Positions 37,125 through 47,641 of a stretch of 64,000 bases of DNA are shown piece by piece (within the stretch, counting starts at the first letter, position 1; the number at the start of each line of letters is the position of its first letter). Made by a program: the position numbers and the translations under genes. Source of the stretch: Synechococcus sp. Cruz-7E5 (GTDB lineage: Bacteria > Cyanobacteriota > Cyanobacteriia > PCC-6307 > Cyanobiaceae). The notes below the pieces were generated by a model, which was given only the letters and a program-made list of their open reading frames with translations, did no database searches and had not been told where the DNA came from. The stretch covers positions 144,759 through 208,758 of the forward strand of contig NZ_JAGQCE010000003.1 of the NCBI RefSeq assembly GCF_024345995.1. The letters run 5' to 3'.

Positions 37125-40100
37125 GTGGTGCCCTCAGCAACGCTTATCCGGTGGACCATCGGACTGGTGGGTGCGGCAACTCTGGCAACACCGGCGGTGA
37201 GCCGGGCCCAGACCCTGGACTCAGATTCCCCACCGGCACTCCTGAGCGGAGCCGATATCAGCGACGCGGACACGCTTGTCCCTGGGGCGCAGTCAGGCAG
37301 TTTCCCAGTGGGATCCAGTGGCGCCAGCGCTGAAGGCACTGCGAGCGAACCCAGCAGCGAACCCAGCAGCGAACCCAGCGAAGCCGAACCCCAGACCGCA
37401 CCGATCGCCAGTCCGGCTGAACCGGCAGATGCTGAACCTGCTGTGCCCGCAGAAGCCAGCGGAACAGCCGCCTCAGAGCCTCCCGTCAAAACCCCTCCCA
37501 AGGAACTGGAGATCAGCGCTGATCAACAGGGCTTTGACCTGGTGATCAACCGCTACGTGGCCAGCGGCAATGCCAGGGCCGTGCTGGCCGGCGGCCGGCT
37601 GATGGCGGACCGCCTCGAGTACGACACCACCACCCGCACCCTCTACGCCACCGGCAGCGTGCGCTTCTGGCGTGGCCAGCAGTACCTGCAGGGCAGCATG
37701 CTCCGCTACGGCCTGATCGAAGGCGAGGGGGAGATGGAGGACGTCTACGGCGTTCTCGACCTCGAAACCAGCCTGGAGGATCTCGATGTTGAGCAGGCCC
37801 CGTCCGTGCCGCTCCCCGAGCCCCAGCCGATCGCCTGTCCGACGCTGCTGCCCGAGATTCCCGACTGGCACCCCCATCCCTGGAGTGCCACCCTCTGGGG
37901 CGGGCAGATGTTCCACTCCGATTTCGGCCAGACCTTCTTCGGCCAGGGTGTCTTCCGGCCAGAGCGGGTGCTGGGCGCTGGCCTGCAGAAGCGGTTGATC
38001 AAGGCCGGCCCCTTCGCCCTGGAGCTGGATTTCAATGCGCTCGGACACTGGGCCTCGGCTCAGAAGGGCGGGCGCTTCCTCGGACCCTTGACGTCCGCCG
38101 AGGTGGCCAACCTTTCCACCTCTGCCCAGACCTTCGGCGAGTTCACCGGCGGGATCGGACTGCGGGCCTGGCTGCAACCCTGGCTGAGTCTGGGCTTCGT
38201 GCAGGGGGTGAGCCTAAACACCAACCTCAGCAACTACGAGAACACCTACCGGGAGAAGTCGGCCCGTTTCCTTAACTATCTGGGCTTCGAGATCGAAGGA
38301 TCCTTCTCGCCCCAGTGGTCGATGGTGGGACGGATTCACCATCGCTCCGGTGCCTTCGGCACCTACAACGGCGTCAGGGAGGGCAGCAACGCCTACCTGC
38401 TGGGCCTGCGTTACCGCTTCGGGAGTGATCCAGCGCCGCAGGATGACCCTCAGGCCAATCTGCGGCCGGCCAAGGGCTGCCCCAACCGTGGAGCGGAGCC
38501 ACCTGATCGCCCCCGCTCCCTGCCGGAAGCCCTCGAGCAGGTGGCCATGGGCGGCGAGGCACCGGTACCGGCGCCAGACCCATCGACGTCAGACAGCAAC
38601 GCTGATGTTGCCCAGAGCCCCCCGGCAGGGGGGCCAGCATCGTTCCGGGCCATGCGCGAGCAGGAGCGGCAGCGCGCCGCCGCCGCCGCGCGTATCGAGC
38701 AGCGCATCTCCGGAGTGCGGCAACGGGAAGGGCTGGTGATCGAACGCCGTCGTCAGGCGGGTGGCAACGATGACGTGGCCACCGATCAGGACAGCGACTT
38801 CGGACCGTCCCGTCCACCCCAGGTGCGGCGGCTTCGTGCGGAAAAGAGCCGCCAGGCTGTGCAGGGCACCCTCACCCATCTGCGCTATCAGGCGGCCAGG
38901 ATCGTGCTGACGGCCAACGGCTGGCGCAGCGACCGTGCCAGCTTCAGCAACGACCCCTTCACCCCGGCCCAGTCGTGGACGGATGCGGATCAGGTGGTGG
39001 TCAACCAGGACCCCAACGGCGACCTGCTGATCACCTCCAGACGCAACCGGCTGATCCTGGAAGACCGCTTCGCCATTCCCGTGACCTCGCGCACGCGCAT
39101 CCGCAAGCAGCAGGAGGTGGAGAACCGCTGGGTGCTGGGAGTCGATCGGGAAGACCGGGACGGCTTCTACGTGGGCCGGCGCCTGCGGCCGATCCGCATC
39201 GGCGAGAAGGGAACCCTGGAACTGGAGCCACAGTTCATGTTCGAGCGCGCCTACCAGGGCACCACCGACAGCTATCCGATCCCAGGCGGCCAGGCTGGCG
39301 GACCCTCGGTGAGCCAGGACAACACCCTGGGCGATCTGTTCGGCCTGGAAGCCCGGCTGAAGACGCCACTGCTGGGGTTCGATACCAGCTTGAACCTCGA
39401 CATCTCCACCTTCAATCCCGAGAACATCGCCAACGGCACCCGCAGCTGGGGCCAGCTGGATCGCAACATCAACCTTCCCCTTGTGGGCTCCACCACTGCC
39501 CGTCTGTTCGGGGCCTACCGCTTCAGGATCTGGAATGGATCCCTCGGCGAGCAGGACATCTATTCGGCCTACGGCGCCTCCCTGGAGAAAGAAGAGACCC
39601 TCCCCAACTGGGGCAGGCTCAGCAACCGCTACTTCTGGCGTGTGGGCCTGGGCAACTACCAGAGCAACGAATTCCTCAGCAGCGGGGAGGAATCCAGAAA
39701 TCTTGCCCAGCTCTGGCGAGCCAACGCGGTGGGATCACTCAACAGCTCCCTTGAACTGTGGCGGGGCCGCGCCCTCTCCCCCACGCCCGATGGGGCCCTG
39801 CGCTACTCCCCCGAGCCGATCGTGCCAGGCCTGACCCTGAACACGAATCTTTCGGGAAATGTGGCCTATTTCGGCGACGGCAGCTATCAGAACACCTTCT
39901 CGATCTCCGGTGGTCCCACCCTCACCCTGGGGCACTTCAACAAGCGCTTCTTCGATTTCACCCAGCTGACGGTCACCGGCGGCATCACCCTGCGCAATGG
40001 CCTCAGCCCGTTCGGTTTCGACGCGGCGGTCGATCTGGGCACTGTGGGGATCGGGCTCACCCAGCAGATCGCCGGTCCGCTGCTGTTCAACGGGGGGATC

Positions 40101-40337
40101 GGCGTCAACGTGGACCCCGCCTCGCCGAACTACGGCGAATTGACCGGCTCCTATGTGGAACTGCGCTGGCAGCGCCGTTCCTACGCCTTCAGCGTTTTCT
40201 ACAGCCCCTATGAGGGCATCGGCGGGGTGCGGATCCGCCTGAACGACTTCGGCTTCAAGGGGACAGGGGTGCCGTTCGCCCCGTACCGTCCCGAGCTCAG
40301 TGGCGCTGGTGGCGGAGCAGGCCGGAACCCGTTCTGA
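37125..40337 (+). CDS. DUF3769 LptD-like outer-membrane protein
   Basis: 1070 residues from GTG 37125. Signal peptide (WTIGLVGAATLATPAVSRA) cleaved near AQT. Residues about 35-120 form a Ser/Glu/Pro/Ala-rich linker including SEPSSEPSSEPSE. An OstA/LptA-like beta domain follows (ISADQQGFDLVINRYVASG; RLMADRLEYDTTTRTLYATGS), then a long C-terminal region rich in aromatic alternation, ending RLNDFGFKGTGVPFAP, consistent with a beta-barrel. DUF3769 is the cyanobacterial LptD-type protein that inserts lipopolysaccharide into the outer leaflet. Name by architecture; LptE is not seen. Confidence 0.82.
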   Translation: MVPSATLIRWTIGLVGAATLATPAVSRAQTLDSDSPPALLSGADISDADTLVPGAQSGSFPVGSSGASAEGTASEPSSEPSSEPSEAEPQTAPIASPAEPADAEPAVPAEASGTAASEPPVKTPPKELEISADQQGFDLVINRYVASGNARAVLAGGRLMADRLEYDTTTRTLYATGSVRFWRGQQYLQGSMLRYGLIEGEGEMEDVYGVLDLETSLEDLDVEQAPSVPLPEPQPIACPTLLPEIPDWHPHPWSATLWGGQMFHSDFGQTFFGQGVFRPERVLGAGLQKRLIKAGPFALELDFNALGHWASAQKGGRFLGPLTSAEVANLSTSAQTFGEFTGGIGLRAWLQPWLSLGFVQGVSLNTNLSNYENTYREKSARFLNYLGFEIEGSFSPQWSMVGRIHHRSGAFGTYNGVREGSNAYLLGLRYRFGSDPAPQDDPQANLRPAKGCPNRGAEPPDRPRSLPEALEQVAMGGEAPVPAPDPSTSDSNADVAQSPPAGGPASFRAMREQERQRAAAAARIEQRISGVRQREGLVIERRRQAGGNDDVATDQDSDFGPSRPPQVRRLRAEKSRQAVQGTLTHLRYQAARIVLTANGWRSDRASFSNDPFTPAQSWTDADQVVVNQDPNGDLLITSRRNRLILEDRFAIPVTSRTRIRKQQEVENRWVLGVDREDRDGFYVGRRLRPIRIGEKGTLELEPQFMFERAYQGTTDSYPIPGGQAGGPSVSQDNTLGDLFGLEARLKTPLLGFDTSLNLDISTFNPENIANGTRSWGQLDRNINLPLVGSTTARLFGAYRFRIWNGSLGEQDIYSAYGASLEKEETLPNWGRLSNRYFWRVGLGNYQSNEFLSSGEESRNLAQLWRANAVGSLNSSLELWRGRALSPTPDGALRYSPEPIVPGLTLNTNLSGNVAYFGDGSYQNTFSISGGPTLTLGHFNKRFFDFTQLTVTGGITLRNGLSPFGFDAAVDLGTVGIGLTQQIAGPLLFNGGIGVNVDPASPNYGELTGSYVELRWQRRSYAFSVFYSPYEGIGGVRIRLNDFGFKGTGVPFAPYRPELSGAGGGAGRNPF
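37347..37380 (+). repeat. 12-bp tandem repeat in the DUF3769 linker
   Basis: GAACCCAGCAGC occurs nearly three times in a row and encodes the EPSS repeats of the linker. Such in-frame repeats can change copy number by slippage and alter linker length. Confidence 0.85.
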
Positions 40338-40340
40338 GCC

Positions 40341-40985
40341 TCAGACCAGGGCGAAACCGGCCAGATAGGGCAAGCGTGCCGCCGTCCGGACCAGCTCCTC
40401 ATCGTGGGACAGCAGCTGGCCCGTGGCATTCCACTGGCCACTGAGCAACATCTGCCGGGGGCCGGCCGCCAGCTCCAGGCTCCACCGCTGCGTTGACTCG
40501 GCGGCAGCACCAGGGGAGTGGCTGTGGATCTCCGCCGTGGCCAGATCCAGCCTGAAGCTGGCATCGGGCTGGCGGAGGGCCGCCTGCTGCAGCGCAAGGA
40601 TCGTGGCGTGATCACCGCTGAGGCAGGGGATCCCAAGGGCCAGGCAGTTGCCGAAGAAGATCTCGGCAAAACTCTCCCCCACCACGGCGCGGATCCCCCA
40701 GCGCATCAGAGCCTGGGGAGCATGCTCCCGGCTGGAGCCGCAGCCGAAGTTGCGGTTCACCACCAGGATGCTGGCCCCTTGATGCTCGGGGCGATCGAAC
40801 GGGTGGGAGCCCTCCAGCTCGAGGCGGTCATCGGCAAACGCCCCATGGGCGAGCCCCTCGAAGGTGACGCACTTGAGATAACGGGCCGGGATGATCCGGT
40901 CGGTGTCGATGTCATCGCCGCTGACAACGACGACGCGGCCCTGAAGAACGGGGATCGGGCCGAAGGGGAAAGGGGAGTCGCTCAT
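40341..40985 (-). CDS. leuD: 3-isopropylmalate dehydratase small subunit
   Basis: 214 residues, the second subunit. Motifs [14 protein letters not shown] and [17 protein letters not shown] are diagnostic of LeuD. With LeuC it isomerises 2-isopropylmalate to 3-isopropylmalate in leucine synthesis. Its start overlaps the leuC stop by 4 bases. Its 3' end faces the DUF3769 gene with only 3 bases between the stops. Confidence 0.95.
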   Translation of the reverse strand: MSDSPFPFGPIPVLQGRVVVVSGDDIDTDRIIPARYLKCVTFEGLAHGAFADDRLELEGSHPFDRPEHQGASILVVNRNFGCGSSREHAPQALMRWGIRAVVGESFAEIFFGNCLALGIPCLSGDHATILALQQAALRQPDASFRLDLATAEIHSHSPGAAAESTQRWSLELAAGPRQMLLSGQWNATGQLLSHDEELVRTAARLPYLAGFALV

Positions 40986-42457
40986 GGCAGCAGGGAAGGT
41001 GATGTCGCCACAGGCCTGGTTTCGGCAGGAGCAGAGGCGAATGTGCAGGGGTTCTCCAGCAGTTCGCGCACATCGCTCACATGGCCGGTGACAGCCGCCG
41101 CGGCCACCATCGCCGGGCTCATCAGCAGAGTTCGGCCGGAGGCGGAGCCCTGGCGGCCCTTGAAATTGCGGTTGCTGGAGCTGGCGCTGATCTGGCGGCC
41201 CTCAAGCCGATCCGGATTCATCGCCAGGCACATCGAGCAGCCGGGTTCACGCCATTCGAAGCCAGCATCCTGAAACAGCCGGTCAAGCCCCTCGGCCCGG
41301 GCCAGGGCGGCCACCTGCTCGGAGCCTGGCACCACGAAGGCCTTGATCCCCGCAGCCACCTGGCGGCCACGGGCCACTGCCGCAGCCGCCCGCAGGTCAC
41401 TGAGGCGGCCATTGGTGCAACTGCCGATGAAACAGACATCCACAGGCAGACCCAGGATCGGCGTTCCCGGGGCCAGGTCCATGTAGCGATAGGCCTCCTC
41501 GGCAATCGGGCGCTCCTCGGCGGCCATCTGTTCAGGGATGGGCACCGTTTCATCAACCCCGATCCCCTGACCCGGAGTGATCCCCCAGGTGACGGTGGGG
41601 GCGATCGTGCCGGCGTCGAAGCGCACTTCGTCGTCGAACACGGCATCAGGACCGCTGGCGAGGGAGCTCCACCAGGCCACCGCCTGATCCCAGGCCATCC
41701 CCTCAGGGGCGAAGGGCCGACCTTTGATGTAGGCGAAGGTGGTGGCGTCGGGATTGACGTAACCGCAGCGTGCACCCCCCTCGATCGCCATGTTGCACAG
41801 GGTCATGCGCTCCTCCATCGAGAGGGCGTCGATGCAGGATCCGGCGAATTCATAGGCGTAGCCCACACCGCCCTTCACCCCTAGGTGGCGGATCACGTGG
41901 AGGATCAGATCCTTGGCGAACACGCCCGGCTGCAGGTGGCCCTCCACCAGGATCCGCCGCACCTTGAGCTTGTTCATCGCCAGGCTCTGGCTGGCGAGCA
42001 CATCGCGCACCTGGCTGGTGCCGATACCGAAGGCGATCGCCCCGAAGGCGCCGTGGGTGGAGGTGTGCGAATCGCCGCAGGCGACCGTCATGCCCGGCTG
42101 GCTGAGCCCCAACTCCGGCGCGATCACATGGACGATGCCCTGGCGGCCGCTGCCGAGGCCATGCAGGGTGATGCCGTGCTCGGCGCAGTTGCCCTCCAGG
42201 GTGGAGAGCATCTCCTCGGCGAGGGAATCGGCAAAGGGACGGACCTGGGAGGTGGTGGGCACGATGTGATCCACAGTGGCCACAGTGCGCTCGGGATGGC
42301 GTACACCCAGGCCCAGCTCCTTCAGGGCGGCGAAGGCCTGTGGGCTGGTCACCTCATGGATGAGGTGCAGGCCGATGAACAGCTGGGTGGACCCTCCGGG
42401 CAACTCCGCCACGCGGTGCATGTCCCAGACCTTGTCGTACAGCGTGCCGGCGCTCAC
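40982..42457 (-). CDS. leuC: 3-isopropylmalate dehydratase large subunit
   Basis: 491 residues from GTG 42457 ([16 protein letters not shown], the usual LeuC start); a TTG at 42475 would add six residues. The 4Fe-4S cysteines are in [15 protein letters not shown] and [13 protein letters not shown]. Also [15 protein letters not shown] and [11 protein letters not shown]. An aconitase-family enzyme of leucine biosynthesis with the coupled LeuD. Confidence 0.95.
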   Translation of the reverse strand: MSAGTLYDKVWDMHRVAELPGGSTQLFIGLHLIHEVTSPQAFAALKELGLGVRHPERTVATVDHIVPTTSQVRPFADSLAEEMLSTLEGNCAEHGITLHGLGSGRQGIVHVIAPELGLSQPGMTVACGDSHTSTHGAFGAIAFGIGTSQVRDVLASQSLAMNKLKVRRILVEGHLQPGVFAKDLILHVIRHLGVKGGVGYAYEFAGSCIDALSMEERMTLCNMAIEGGARCGYVNPDATTFAYIKGRPFAPEGMAWDQAVAWWSSLASGPDAVFDDEVRFDAGTIAPTVTWGITPGQGIGVDETVPIPEQMAAEERPIAEEAYRYMDLAPGTPILGLPVDVCFIGSCTNGRLSDLRAAAAVARGRQVAAGIKAFVVPGSEQVAALARAEGLDRLFQDAGFEWREPGCSMCLAMNPDRLEGRQISASSSNRNFKGRQGSASGRTLLMSPAMVAAAAVTGHVSDVRELLENPCTFASAPAETRPVATSPSLLP

Positions 42458-42486
42458 CGTGCCCTCCAGGCCCAAGACAGATCAGC

Positions 42487-43806
42487 CTAAAGCGGAGGGA
42501 TCTGGAGATCAGCCTGCGTCTCGGCCAGCAGACGCAGGCGCAGGCGGTTGAGGGCCTCGCCGGCGCTCACCGACTGGATCCAGTCGCGGCTGCGGCCAGC
42601 GCCGAAACGCACACCCTCACTGGCGGCCCCCCGGGGCCCCGCCAGGGCGATGTGCACCAGCCCAACCGGCTTCCCGGGGCTGCCACCAGCGGGGCCGGCG
42701 ACTCCCGTGAGCGCCAGGGCCCAGGTACTGCCGGTGATCCGCCGCACCCCTTCGGCCATGGCGATCGCCACCGGATCACTCACCGCCCCGTGGGTCTCGA
42801 GCATGGCGGCGGGGACCCCCAGCAGCGCTTGCTTGACGGAGTTGGCGTAGGCGATCACGCCGCCGAGGAACACATCCGAAGCACCGGCCACCGCCGTCAG
42901 GGCTGCGCCCAGCCCACCGCCGGTGCACGACTCCGCCACGGCCAGCGACTCCCCCCGCCGCCGCAGCAGCTCCAGGCAGAGGGAGGCCTGGCTGTCGTCG
43001 TCCACTCCGTAGAACCAGGACCCCAGCCGCAGGCGCAGCTCGGCTTCCACCGGGGCCAGGAGCACCTCGGCCTGCTGGAGCGTGGGTCCCTGGGACGTGA
43101 TCCGCAACTTCACCTCACCCGTGCCGGCGTAGGGGGCCACGGTGGGATTGGTCAGCTCCAGCAGGTCGGCCACCTGCTCCGCCAGGAGCGACTCCCCCGC
43201 CCCCCAGAAGCGCAGGATCCGGCTGGCGAACACCCCCTCGACAAAACCCTGTCCGCGCAGCCATGGCGCCGCGGTTGCGGCCCACATCGCCCGCAGCTCG
43301 GAGGGCACTCCGGGAAAGGTGAGCAGGGTGAAGCCGGGCCTGGGGGTCCAGATCATGCCGGGGGCCGTGCCGAGCGGGTTGGGCAACAGTTCGGCCCCCA
43401 CCGGCAGCAGGGCCTGCTTGCGGTTGCTTGGCGAAGGGGTGCGGCCCAGGGCCGCGAACTTGGCCTCGATATCGCGCCACACCTCGGGCCGCTCCTCGAG
43501 CGGGGTGGCGAAGGCAGCGGCCAGCGCCTCGGTGGTGAGGTCATCAGGCGTGGGGCCGAGGCCACCGGTGCAGATCAGCACCCGGCAACGCCTGGAGGCC
43601 TCCTGCACCATGGCGATCAGGCGATCCCGGTTGTCCCCCACCACGGACTGGCGGTAATGGCGTAGCCCCAGACCTGCCAGCTGCTCCGCCAGCCAGCGGG
43701 CGTTGCCGTTGAGGATGTTGCCCAGCAGCAGCTCCGTGCCGATGCAGAGGATTTCGGTGCCACCGCTGGCCCCACTCTCAGAGCTTCGGGTCACGACCGG
43801 CATCAC
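42487..43806 (-). CDS. cinA: CinA-family protein (nicotinamide-nucleotide amidase type)
   Basis: 439 residues from 43806 (43803 also possible). N-terminal MoCF/COG1058 domain: [18 protein letters not shown] and [16 protein letters not shown]-terminal CinA/PncC domain: [20 protein letters not shown] and [15 protein letters not shown]. The C-terminal domain deamidates nicotinamide mononucleotide; the N-terminal domain has ADP-ribose pyrophosphatase activity in some members. It sits 29 bases before leuC on the same strand and overlaps the transferase stop by 29 bases. Confidence 0.93.
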   Translation of the reverse strand: MMPVVTRSSESGASGGTEILCIGTELLLGNILNGNARWLAEQLAGLGLRHYRQSVVGDNRDRLIAMVQEASRRCRVLICTGGLGPTPDDLTTEALAAAFATPLEERPEVWRDIEAKFAALGRTPSPSNRKQALLPVGAELLPNPLGTAPGMIWTPRPGFTLLTFPGVPSELRAMWAATAAPWLRGQGFVEGVFASRILRFWGAGESLLAEQVADLLELTNPTVAPYAGTGEVKLRITSQGPTLQQAEVLLAPVEAELRLRLGSWFYGVDDDSQASLCLELLRRRGESLAVAESCTGGGLGAALTAVAGASDVFLGGVIAYANSVKQALLGVPAAMLETHGAVSDPVAIAMAEGVRRITGSTWALALTGVAGPAGGSPGKPVGLVHIALAGPRGAASEGVRFGAGRSRDWIQSVSAGEALNRLRLRLLAETQADLQIPPL

Positions 43807-44929
43807 AGGGGAAGGCTGGAGAGGAATTGGTGGTTATGGAATCGCCCGATAACCTGCGCTGGCGCCGGGATCCCAGCACCGCGCCGATCAGCACCGCGGT
43901 AGCCAGCGCGAGCCAGAGGAAGCGCAGCTGCACATTGGCTGCCACCAGGGCCAGAGCCGCCAGCCACTGGGTGAAGGCGTAGATGAGCAGCACTGTGCGG
44001 CGATGGCTGAAGCCTGCCCGCAGCAGCCGGTGGTGGAGATGGCGACGGTCGGGATAAAAGGGTGAGTGCCCCTCACTGAGCCGGCCCATGATCACCGCCG
44101 ACATGTCGGCCAGTGGCAGGGAGAGAATCAGCAGGGGGAACAGAAGGCTGACGGTGGTGAGCCCTTTGGCCGGGCCGACGATGCTGATCGCCGCCAGGGC
44201 AAAGCCCAGGAAATAGGAGCCGCCATCTCCCATGAAAATGCGGGCGGGGTTGAAGTTGTGGCGCAGAAAGCCAAGGCAGGCTCCGGCCAAGGCGGCCGCA
44301 AGCAGACCTGCTGCGCTCTGCTGCAGGCTGAAGCTCACCGAGAGCAGCCCCACCGCGGCGATGCCGCCCACGCCGGCCGCAAGCCCGTCAAGACCATCGA
44401 TCCAGTTGATGGCATTGGTGATGCCCACCAGCCAGATCACCGTGGCCAGCAGGCTGAGGATGTCTGGCAGTGGAAAGGCCAGCGACGGCAGACCGAACCA
44501 TCCAAGGGGCAGATCGATTGCTCCGATGCGCACCCCCTCGCCCCAGACCACAACCGCCACGGCCACCTGGCCGGCCAGGCGCGGCAGGGGCGGGAGGGCG
44601 AAGAGGTCATCGGCCAGGCCGATCACGAAGTAACAGAGCGCACCGGCCAGGGTGGTCCAGATCAGCTGGTCCCGGTCCGGAGCCAGGTTGCCGAATCCCC
44701 CCAGTGCCCAGGTGATCGCCAGGGCCAGGGAAAAGCCCGCCACCATGCCGATCCCCCCGAGCCGCACCATCGGCACGTCGTGCTGCTTTCGCGGATCAGG
44801 CGCATCGAAGAGGCCATAGTGAAGCCCCATCCGGCGAACCAGCGGCACGACCAGAGCCGTGAGCAGCGCCGCGATCAACAAGGTGAAGAGGGCCGCAGCG
44901 AGCGGACTGGCGGCCACGCTCACGAGCAA
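43778..44929 (-). CDS. WecA/MraY-type phospho-sugar:undecaprenyl-phosphate transferase
   Basis: 383 residues with about ten membrane helices. Family motifs: [30 protein letters not shown] (DD metal site), [18 protein letters not shown] and [17 protein letters not shown]. It would transfer an N-acetylhexosamine-1-phosphate to undecaprenyl phosphate, starting surface glycan or teichoic/O-antigen-like synthesis. The glycosyltransferase WecG/TagA-type gene at 60948 belongs to the same kind of pathway. Overlaps cinA by 29 bases. Confidence 0.9.
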   Translation of the reverse strand: MLVSVAASPLAAALFTLLIAALLTALVVPLVRRMGLHYGLFDAPDPRKQHDVPMVRLGGIGMVAGFSLALAITWALGGFGNLAPDRDQLIWTTLAGALCYFVIGLADDLFALPPLPRLAGQVAVAVVVWGEGVRIGAIDLPLGWFGLPSLAFPLPDILSLLATVIWLVGITNAINWIDGLDGLAAGVGGIAAVGLLSVSFSLQQSAAGLLAAALAGACLGFLRHNFNPARIFMGDGGSYFLGFALAAISIVGPAKGLTTVSLLFPLLILSLPLADMSAVIMGRLSEGHSPFYPDRRHLHHRLLRAGFSHRRTVLLIYAFTQWLAALALVAANVQLRFLWLALATAVLIGAVLGSRRQRRLSGDSITTNSSPAFPCDAGRDPKL

Positions 44930-45066
44930 CGGGCGAGCATGGAGTCACCTGGGAGTGGAAACGACCGGCTAACGAACCACGGCCCGGGGCGGGGCAACGC
45001 TGGCGGCAACGTCGCGGGGGGAGCCATGCAGGGACCGCACCGAGGGCAAAGCTTAGGCAGTCAGGG

Positions 45067-46386
45067 TCAGGCCGGCTGGGGAATGCGGCTCGGGCCGTAG
45101 AGCGGATGGCGCTCACAGAGGGCACGCACGCGCTCGCGGCAGCGCAGCTCGATGACGCTGTCGTCGGGATGAAGCAGCCGGTCGGCGATCACATCGGCCA
45201 CCTCAGCGAAGTCGTCGGCATCGAAGCCACGGGTGGTGAGGGCAGCTGTGCCGAGGCGCAGACCACTGGTGACGAAGGGCGATTCAGGATCAAAGGGCAC
45301 GGTGTTCTTATTGGCCGTGATGTTGACCTCGCTCACCAGCAGGTCAGCCACCTTGCCGGTGAGTCCGATCGAGCGCAGATCGAGCAGCACCAGGTGGTTG
45401 TCGGTACCACCGGAAACGACGGCGATGCCGCGCTCCTGGATCCGCGTGGCCATGGCCTGGGCATTGCGGATCACCTGCTGGCTGTAGGCCCGGAAGGAGG
45501 GCTGCAGGGCCTCGCCGAAGGCCACGGCCTTGGCCGCCACCACATGTTCCAGGGGGCCGCCCTGGCTGCCGGGAAAGACGGCCTTGTCGAAGCGCTTGCC
45601 GAACTCGGCGTCATTGCAGAGGATCAGTCCGCCGCGGGGCCCACGCAGGGTCTTGTGGGTGGTGGTGGTGACCACATGGCAATGGGGGATGGGGCTGGGG
45701 TGGGCACCTGTCGCCACAAGTCCGGCGATGTGGGCCATGTCGGCCAGCAGGAAGGCGTCGACGGAATCGGCGATCGAGCGGAAGGCAGCGAAGTCGATCG
45801 TGCGGGGGTAAGCCGAGTAGCCACAGATGATCAGCCTGGGGCGGTGCTGCTCGGCCAGGGCCCGGATGGCGTCGTAGTCGAGCCGGTGGGTGTGGGGATC
45901 GACGCCGTAATGGACGGCCTTGAACCACTTGCCCGAGACATTCACGGGCGAGCCATGGGTGAGGTGACCGCCATGGGAGAGATCCATGCCCAGGATCGTG
46001 TCGCCGGGCTGGAGCAGGGCCAGGAACACAGCGAAGTTGGCCTGGGCGCCACTGTGGGGCTGCACGTTTGCCCAGGCGGCTCCGAACAGCTGGCGGGCCC
46101 GGGCGATCGCCAGCTCCTCGATCGCGTCGACATGCTCACAGCCGCCGTAGTAACGCTTGTGTGGCAAGCCTTCGGCGTACTTATTTGTGAGCACCGATCC
46201 CTGGGCCTCCATCACGGCCCGGGAAGTGAAATTCTCGCTGGCGATCAGCTCCAGATGGGTCTGCTGACGCTCCAGCTCTCGGCCGATCAGGGCGGCGATG
46301 GCGGGATCACCGGCCGCCAGGGACTGGTTCAGGGGCGTACCGGTGGTTTCCACCATGGTGTCGACGGCAAGGCGCGAGCTTCCCAT
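45067..46386 (-). CDS. glyA: Serine hydroxymethyltransferase
   Basis: 439 residues from ATG 46386; an internal ATG at 46356 ([13 protein letters not shown]) is possible. PLP-lysine site [17 protein letters not shown], substrate-binding [25 protein letters not shown], and the folate region. It interconverts serine and glycine, supplying methylene-tetrahydrofolate for ThyX and PurH. No glycine riboswitch is evident in the 160-base upstream gap. Confidence 0.97.
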   Translation of the reverse strand: MGSSRLAVDTMVETTGTPLNQSLAAGDPAIAALIGRELERQQTHLELIASENFTSRAVMEAQGSVLTNKYAEGLPHKRYYGGCEHVDAIEELAIARARQLFGAAWANVQPHSGAQANFAVFLALLQPGDTILGMDLSHGGHLTHGSPVNVSGKWFKAVHYGVDPHTHRLDYDAIRALAEQHRPRLIICGYSAYPRTIDFAAFRSIADSVDAFLLADMAHIAGLVATGAHPSPIPHCHVVTTTTHKTLRGPRGGLILCNDAEFGKRFDKAVFPGSQGGPLEHVVAAKAVAFGEALQPSFRAYSQQVIRNAQAMATRIQERGIAVVSGGTDNHLVLLDLRSIGLTGKVADLLVSEVNITANKNTVPFDPESPFVTSGLRLGTAALTTRGFDADDFAEVADVIADRLLHPDDSVIELRCRERVRALCERHPLYGPSRIPQPA

Positions 46387-46512
46387 CGTAAGAAATCATC
46401 CCGGCGCTTCAGCAGGCCGGTTGGCCAAGGCTCAAATGGCTGGGGGGAGCGCGGTCGGGTCAACGCCTGGGTCGCCAACGCCAGGGTCAACGCCACTGGA
46501 GGAGGACAAACC

Positions 46513-46538
46513 AAAAAAAACCGTCCGATGTCGGACGG
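46513..46538 (-). terminator. Terminator after tRNA-Arg
   Basis: On the minus strand the inverted repeat CCGTCCGA/TCGGACGG is followed by a run of eight T (46513-46520). It lies just downstream of tRNA-Arg and upstream of glyA. Confidence 0.8.
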
Positions 46539-46546
46539 TTGAAAAG

Positions 46547-46620
46547 CGCGCCTGGAGAGATTCGAACTCCCGACCCTCTGATCCGTAGTCAGATGCTCTA
46601 ATCCGCTGAGCTACAAGCGC
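46547..46620 (-). tRNA. tRNA-Arg (ACG)
   Basis: On the minus strand acceptor arms GCGCTTG/CAGGCGC, D-loop TAGCTCAGCGGATTAGAGCA, anticodon stem TCTGA/TCAGA with loop CTACGGA (anticodon ACG), and T-arm GGGAGTTCGAATCTCTCC fit tRNA-Arg. A34 is expected to be read as inosine. CCA is not encoded. Confidence 0.95.
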
Positions 46621-46716
46621 GTGCCAAAGCATTCTCACCGCATGGGGGGGCCATTCGTCAACTGTCGCCCGGGCACAATCGAATCAGCCACCTCAGGCTC
46701 TGCGTTCCCTCTCCCC

Positions 46717-46974
46717 ATGCCGATTCGCTGGTACGGCCCCGCCGACCCCGCCGACCCCACCTACCGCCACTACGAGCGGGTGGTGAACCTCTGCCTCCAT
46801 GGCGGCCTGTTCGCTGCCTTGAACACGGGTCTGTGGTTCGTGCAGGGGCTGCGTCATCCCTGGATGCACCTGAGCTGGCTGAGCCTGACCTGGGGGGCGG
46901 GCTGGCTGCTGCACCTCATCATCGTGTTGCGGCTGCGCCCACGAAGCCAGACCCTCGACCAAGGTGAGGTCTGA
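46717..46974 (+). CDS. Small two-helix hypothetical membrane protein
   Basis: 85 residues from ATG 46717. A short soluble start (YGPADPADPTYRHYERVVNL) leads to two hydrophobic segments (HGGLFAALNTGLWFVQGL and LSLTWGAGWLLHLIIVLRL), ending in a charged tail. It resembles the '2TM domain' type. Unnamed; followed 15 bases later by the DUF3181 gene, probably one transcript. Confidence 0.65.
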   Translation: MPIRWYGPADPADPTYRHYERVVNLCLHGGLFAALNTGLWFVQGLRHPWMHLSWLSLTWGAGWLLHLIIVLRLRPRSQTLDQGEV

Positions 46975-46989
46975 GCGCACCCAAGTCCA

Positions 46990-47280
46990 GTGAGCCTGAC
47001 GGGACCTGAACTCGAGGAGCTGAGCCTGGCCCTGGCTGACCGCCTCTACATCCAGGTGGCCAGCTGGCATCTCTACCTGGGCGATGCCGGTCTGGCGATG
47101 ACCCTGGCGATCGAATGCGCCGCCCGGCTCGATCAGGGGCCAGGCGTCTGCGCCCGCCAGGCCCTTGAAGCGGTCCAGGTGCCGATCGGCGGAGGCTCCA
47201 GCCGCCTGCCGCTGGCCCGTCTGCTCCCCCCGGGGCAGTTGCGTGATCTCGAGGACGTGCTTGAGAACATTGGGCACTGA
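46990..47280 (+). CDS. DUF3181-family protein
   Basis: 96 residues from GTG 46990. The sequence ELEELSLALADRLYIQVAS then WHLYLGDAGLAMTLAIECAARL and LLPPGQLRDLEDVLENI matches DUF3181, a short helical cyanobacterial family of unknown function. Same strand and close to the preceding small membrane gene. Confidence 0.7.
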   Translation: MSLTGPELEELSLALADRLYIQVASWHLYLGDAGLAMTLAIECAARLDQGPGVCARQALEAVQVPIGGGSSRLPLARLLPPGQLRDLEDVLENIGH

Positions 47281-47374
47281 GCTCCAGGGATGGGTGGCAG
47301 CGGCTGAAGAAGCACGACAGTGCCGGCCTGGACGTTGCGCAGCGGATAAGGTTCAAACCCATTGCAGGCGTTGG

Positions 47375-47641
47375 ATGCTGGTCATCGAGGTCACCAATGC
47401 CCGAGAGGTGGTCCGTCAGCGCATCGGCCCCCTGGGCGGCCGCTTGATCGGCAAGGTCGTCGACGCCGAGGCCCAGGTGGAGAAGGCGCTGATCCAGGAA
47501 CTGGAGAACGCCTTTCGTGATTTCGGCATCGAGGCGCGGATCTTCTCGGTGGATGGCCCCCAGATGCTCGGACGCAGCCACCTGGAGATCCCGGTTCAGG
47601 TGCGTGAGGAGCGCCGGGTGACCCTCAGGAACCCCGGCTGA
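47375..47641 (+). CDS. Conserved hypothetical protein
   Basis: 88 residues from ATG 47375. MLVIEVTNAREVVRQRIG, then GRLIGKVVDAEAQVEKALI and a basic end (VREERRVTLRNPG). A small alpha/beta protein of unknown role; similar short proteins occur in other Synechococcus. Its end overlaps murJ by 17 bases. Confidence 0.65.
   Translation: MLVIEVTNAREVVRQRIGPLGGRLIGKVVDAEAQVEKALIQELENAFRDFGIEARIFSVDGPQMLGRSHLEIPVQVREERRVTLRNPG

Noticed and set aside
44930-45066. Regulatory RNA between glyA and the WecA-type gene
   Set aside because: 137 bases with no clear inverted repeat or promoter pattern.
46387-46546. Glycine riboswitch before glyA
   Set aside because: No glycine aptamer core found in the upstream gap, which is filled mainly by the tRNA-Arg terminator.
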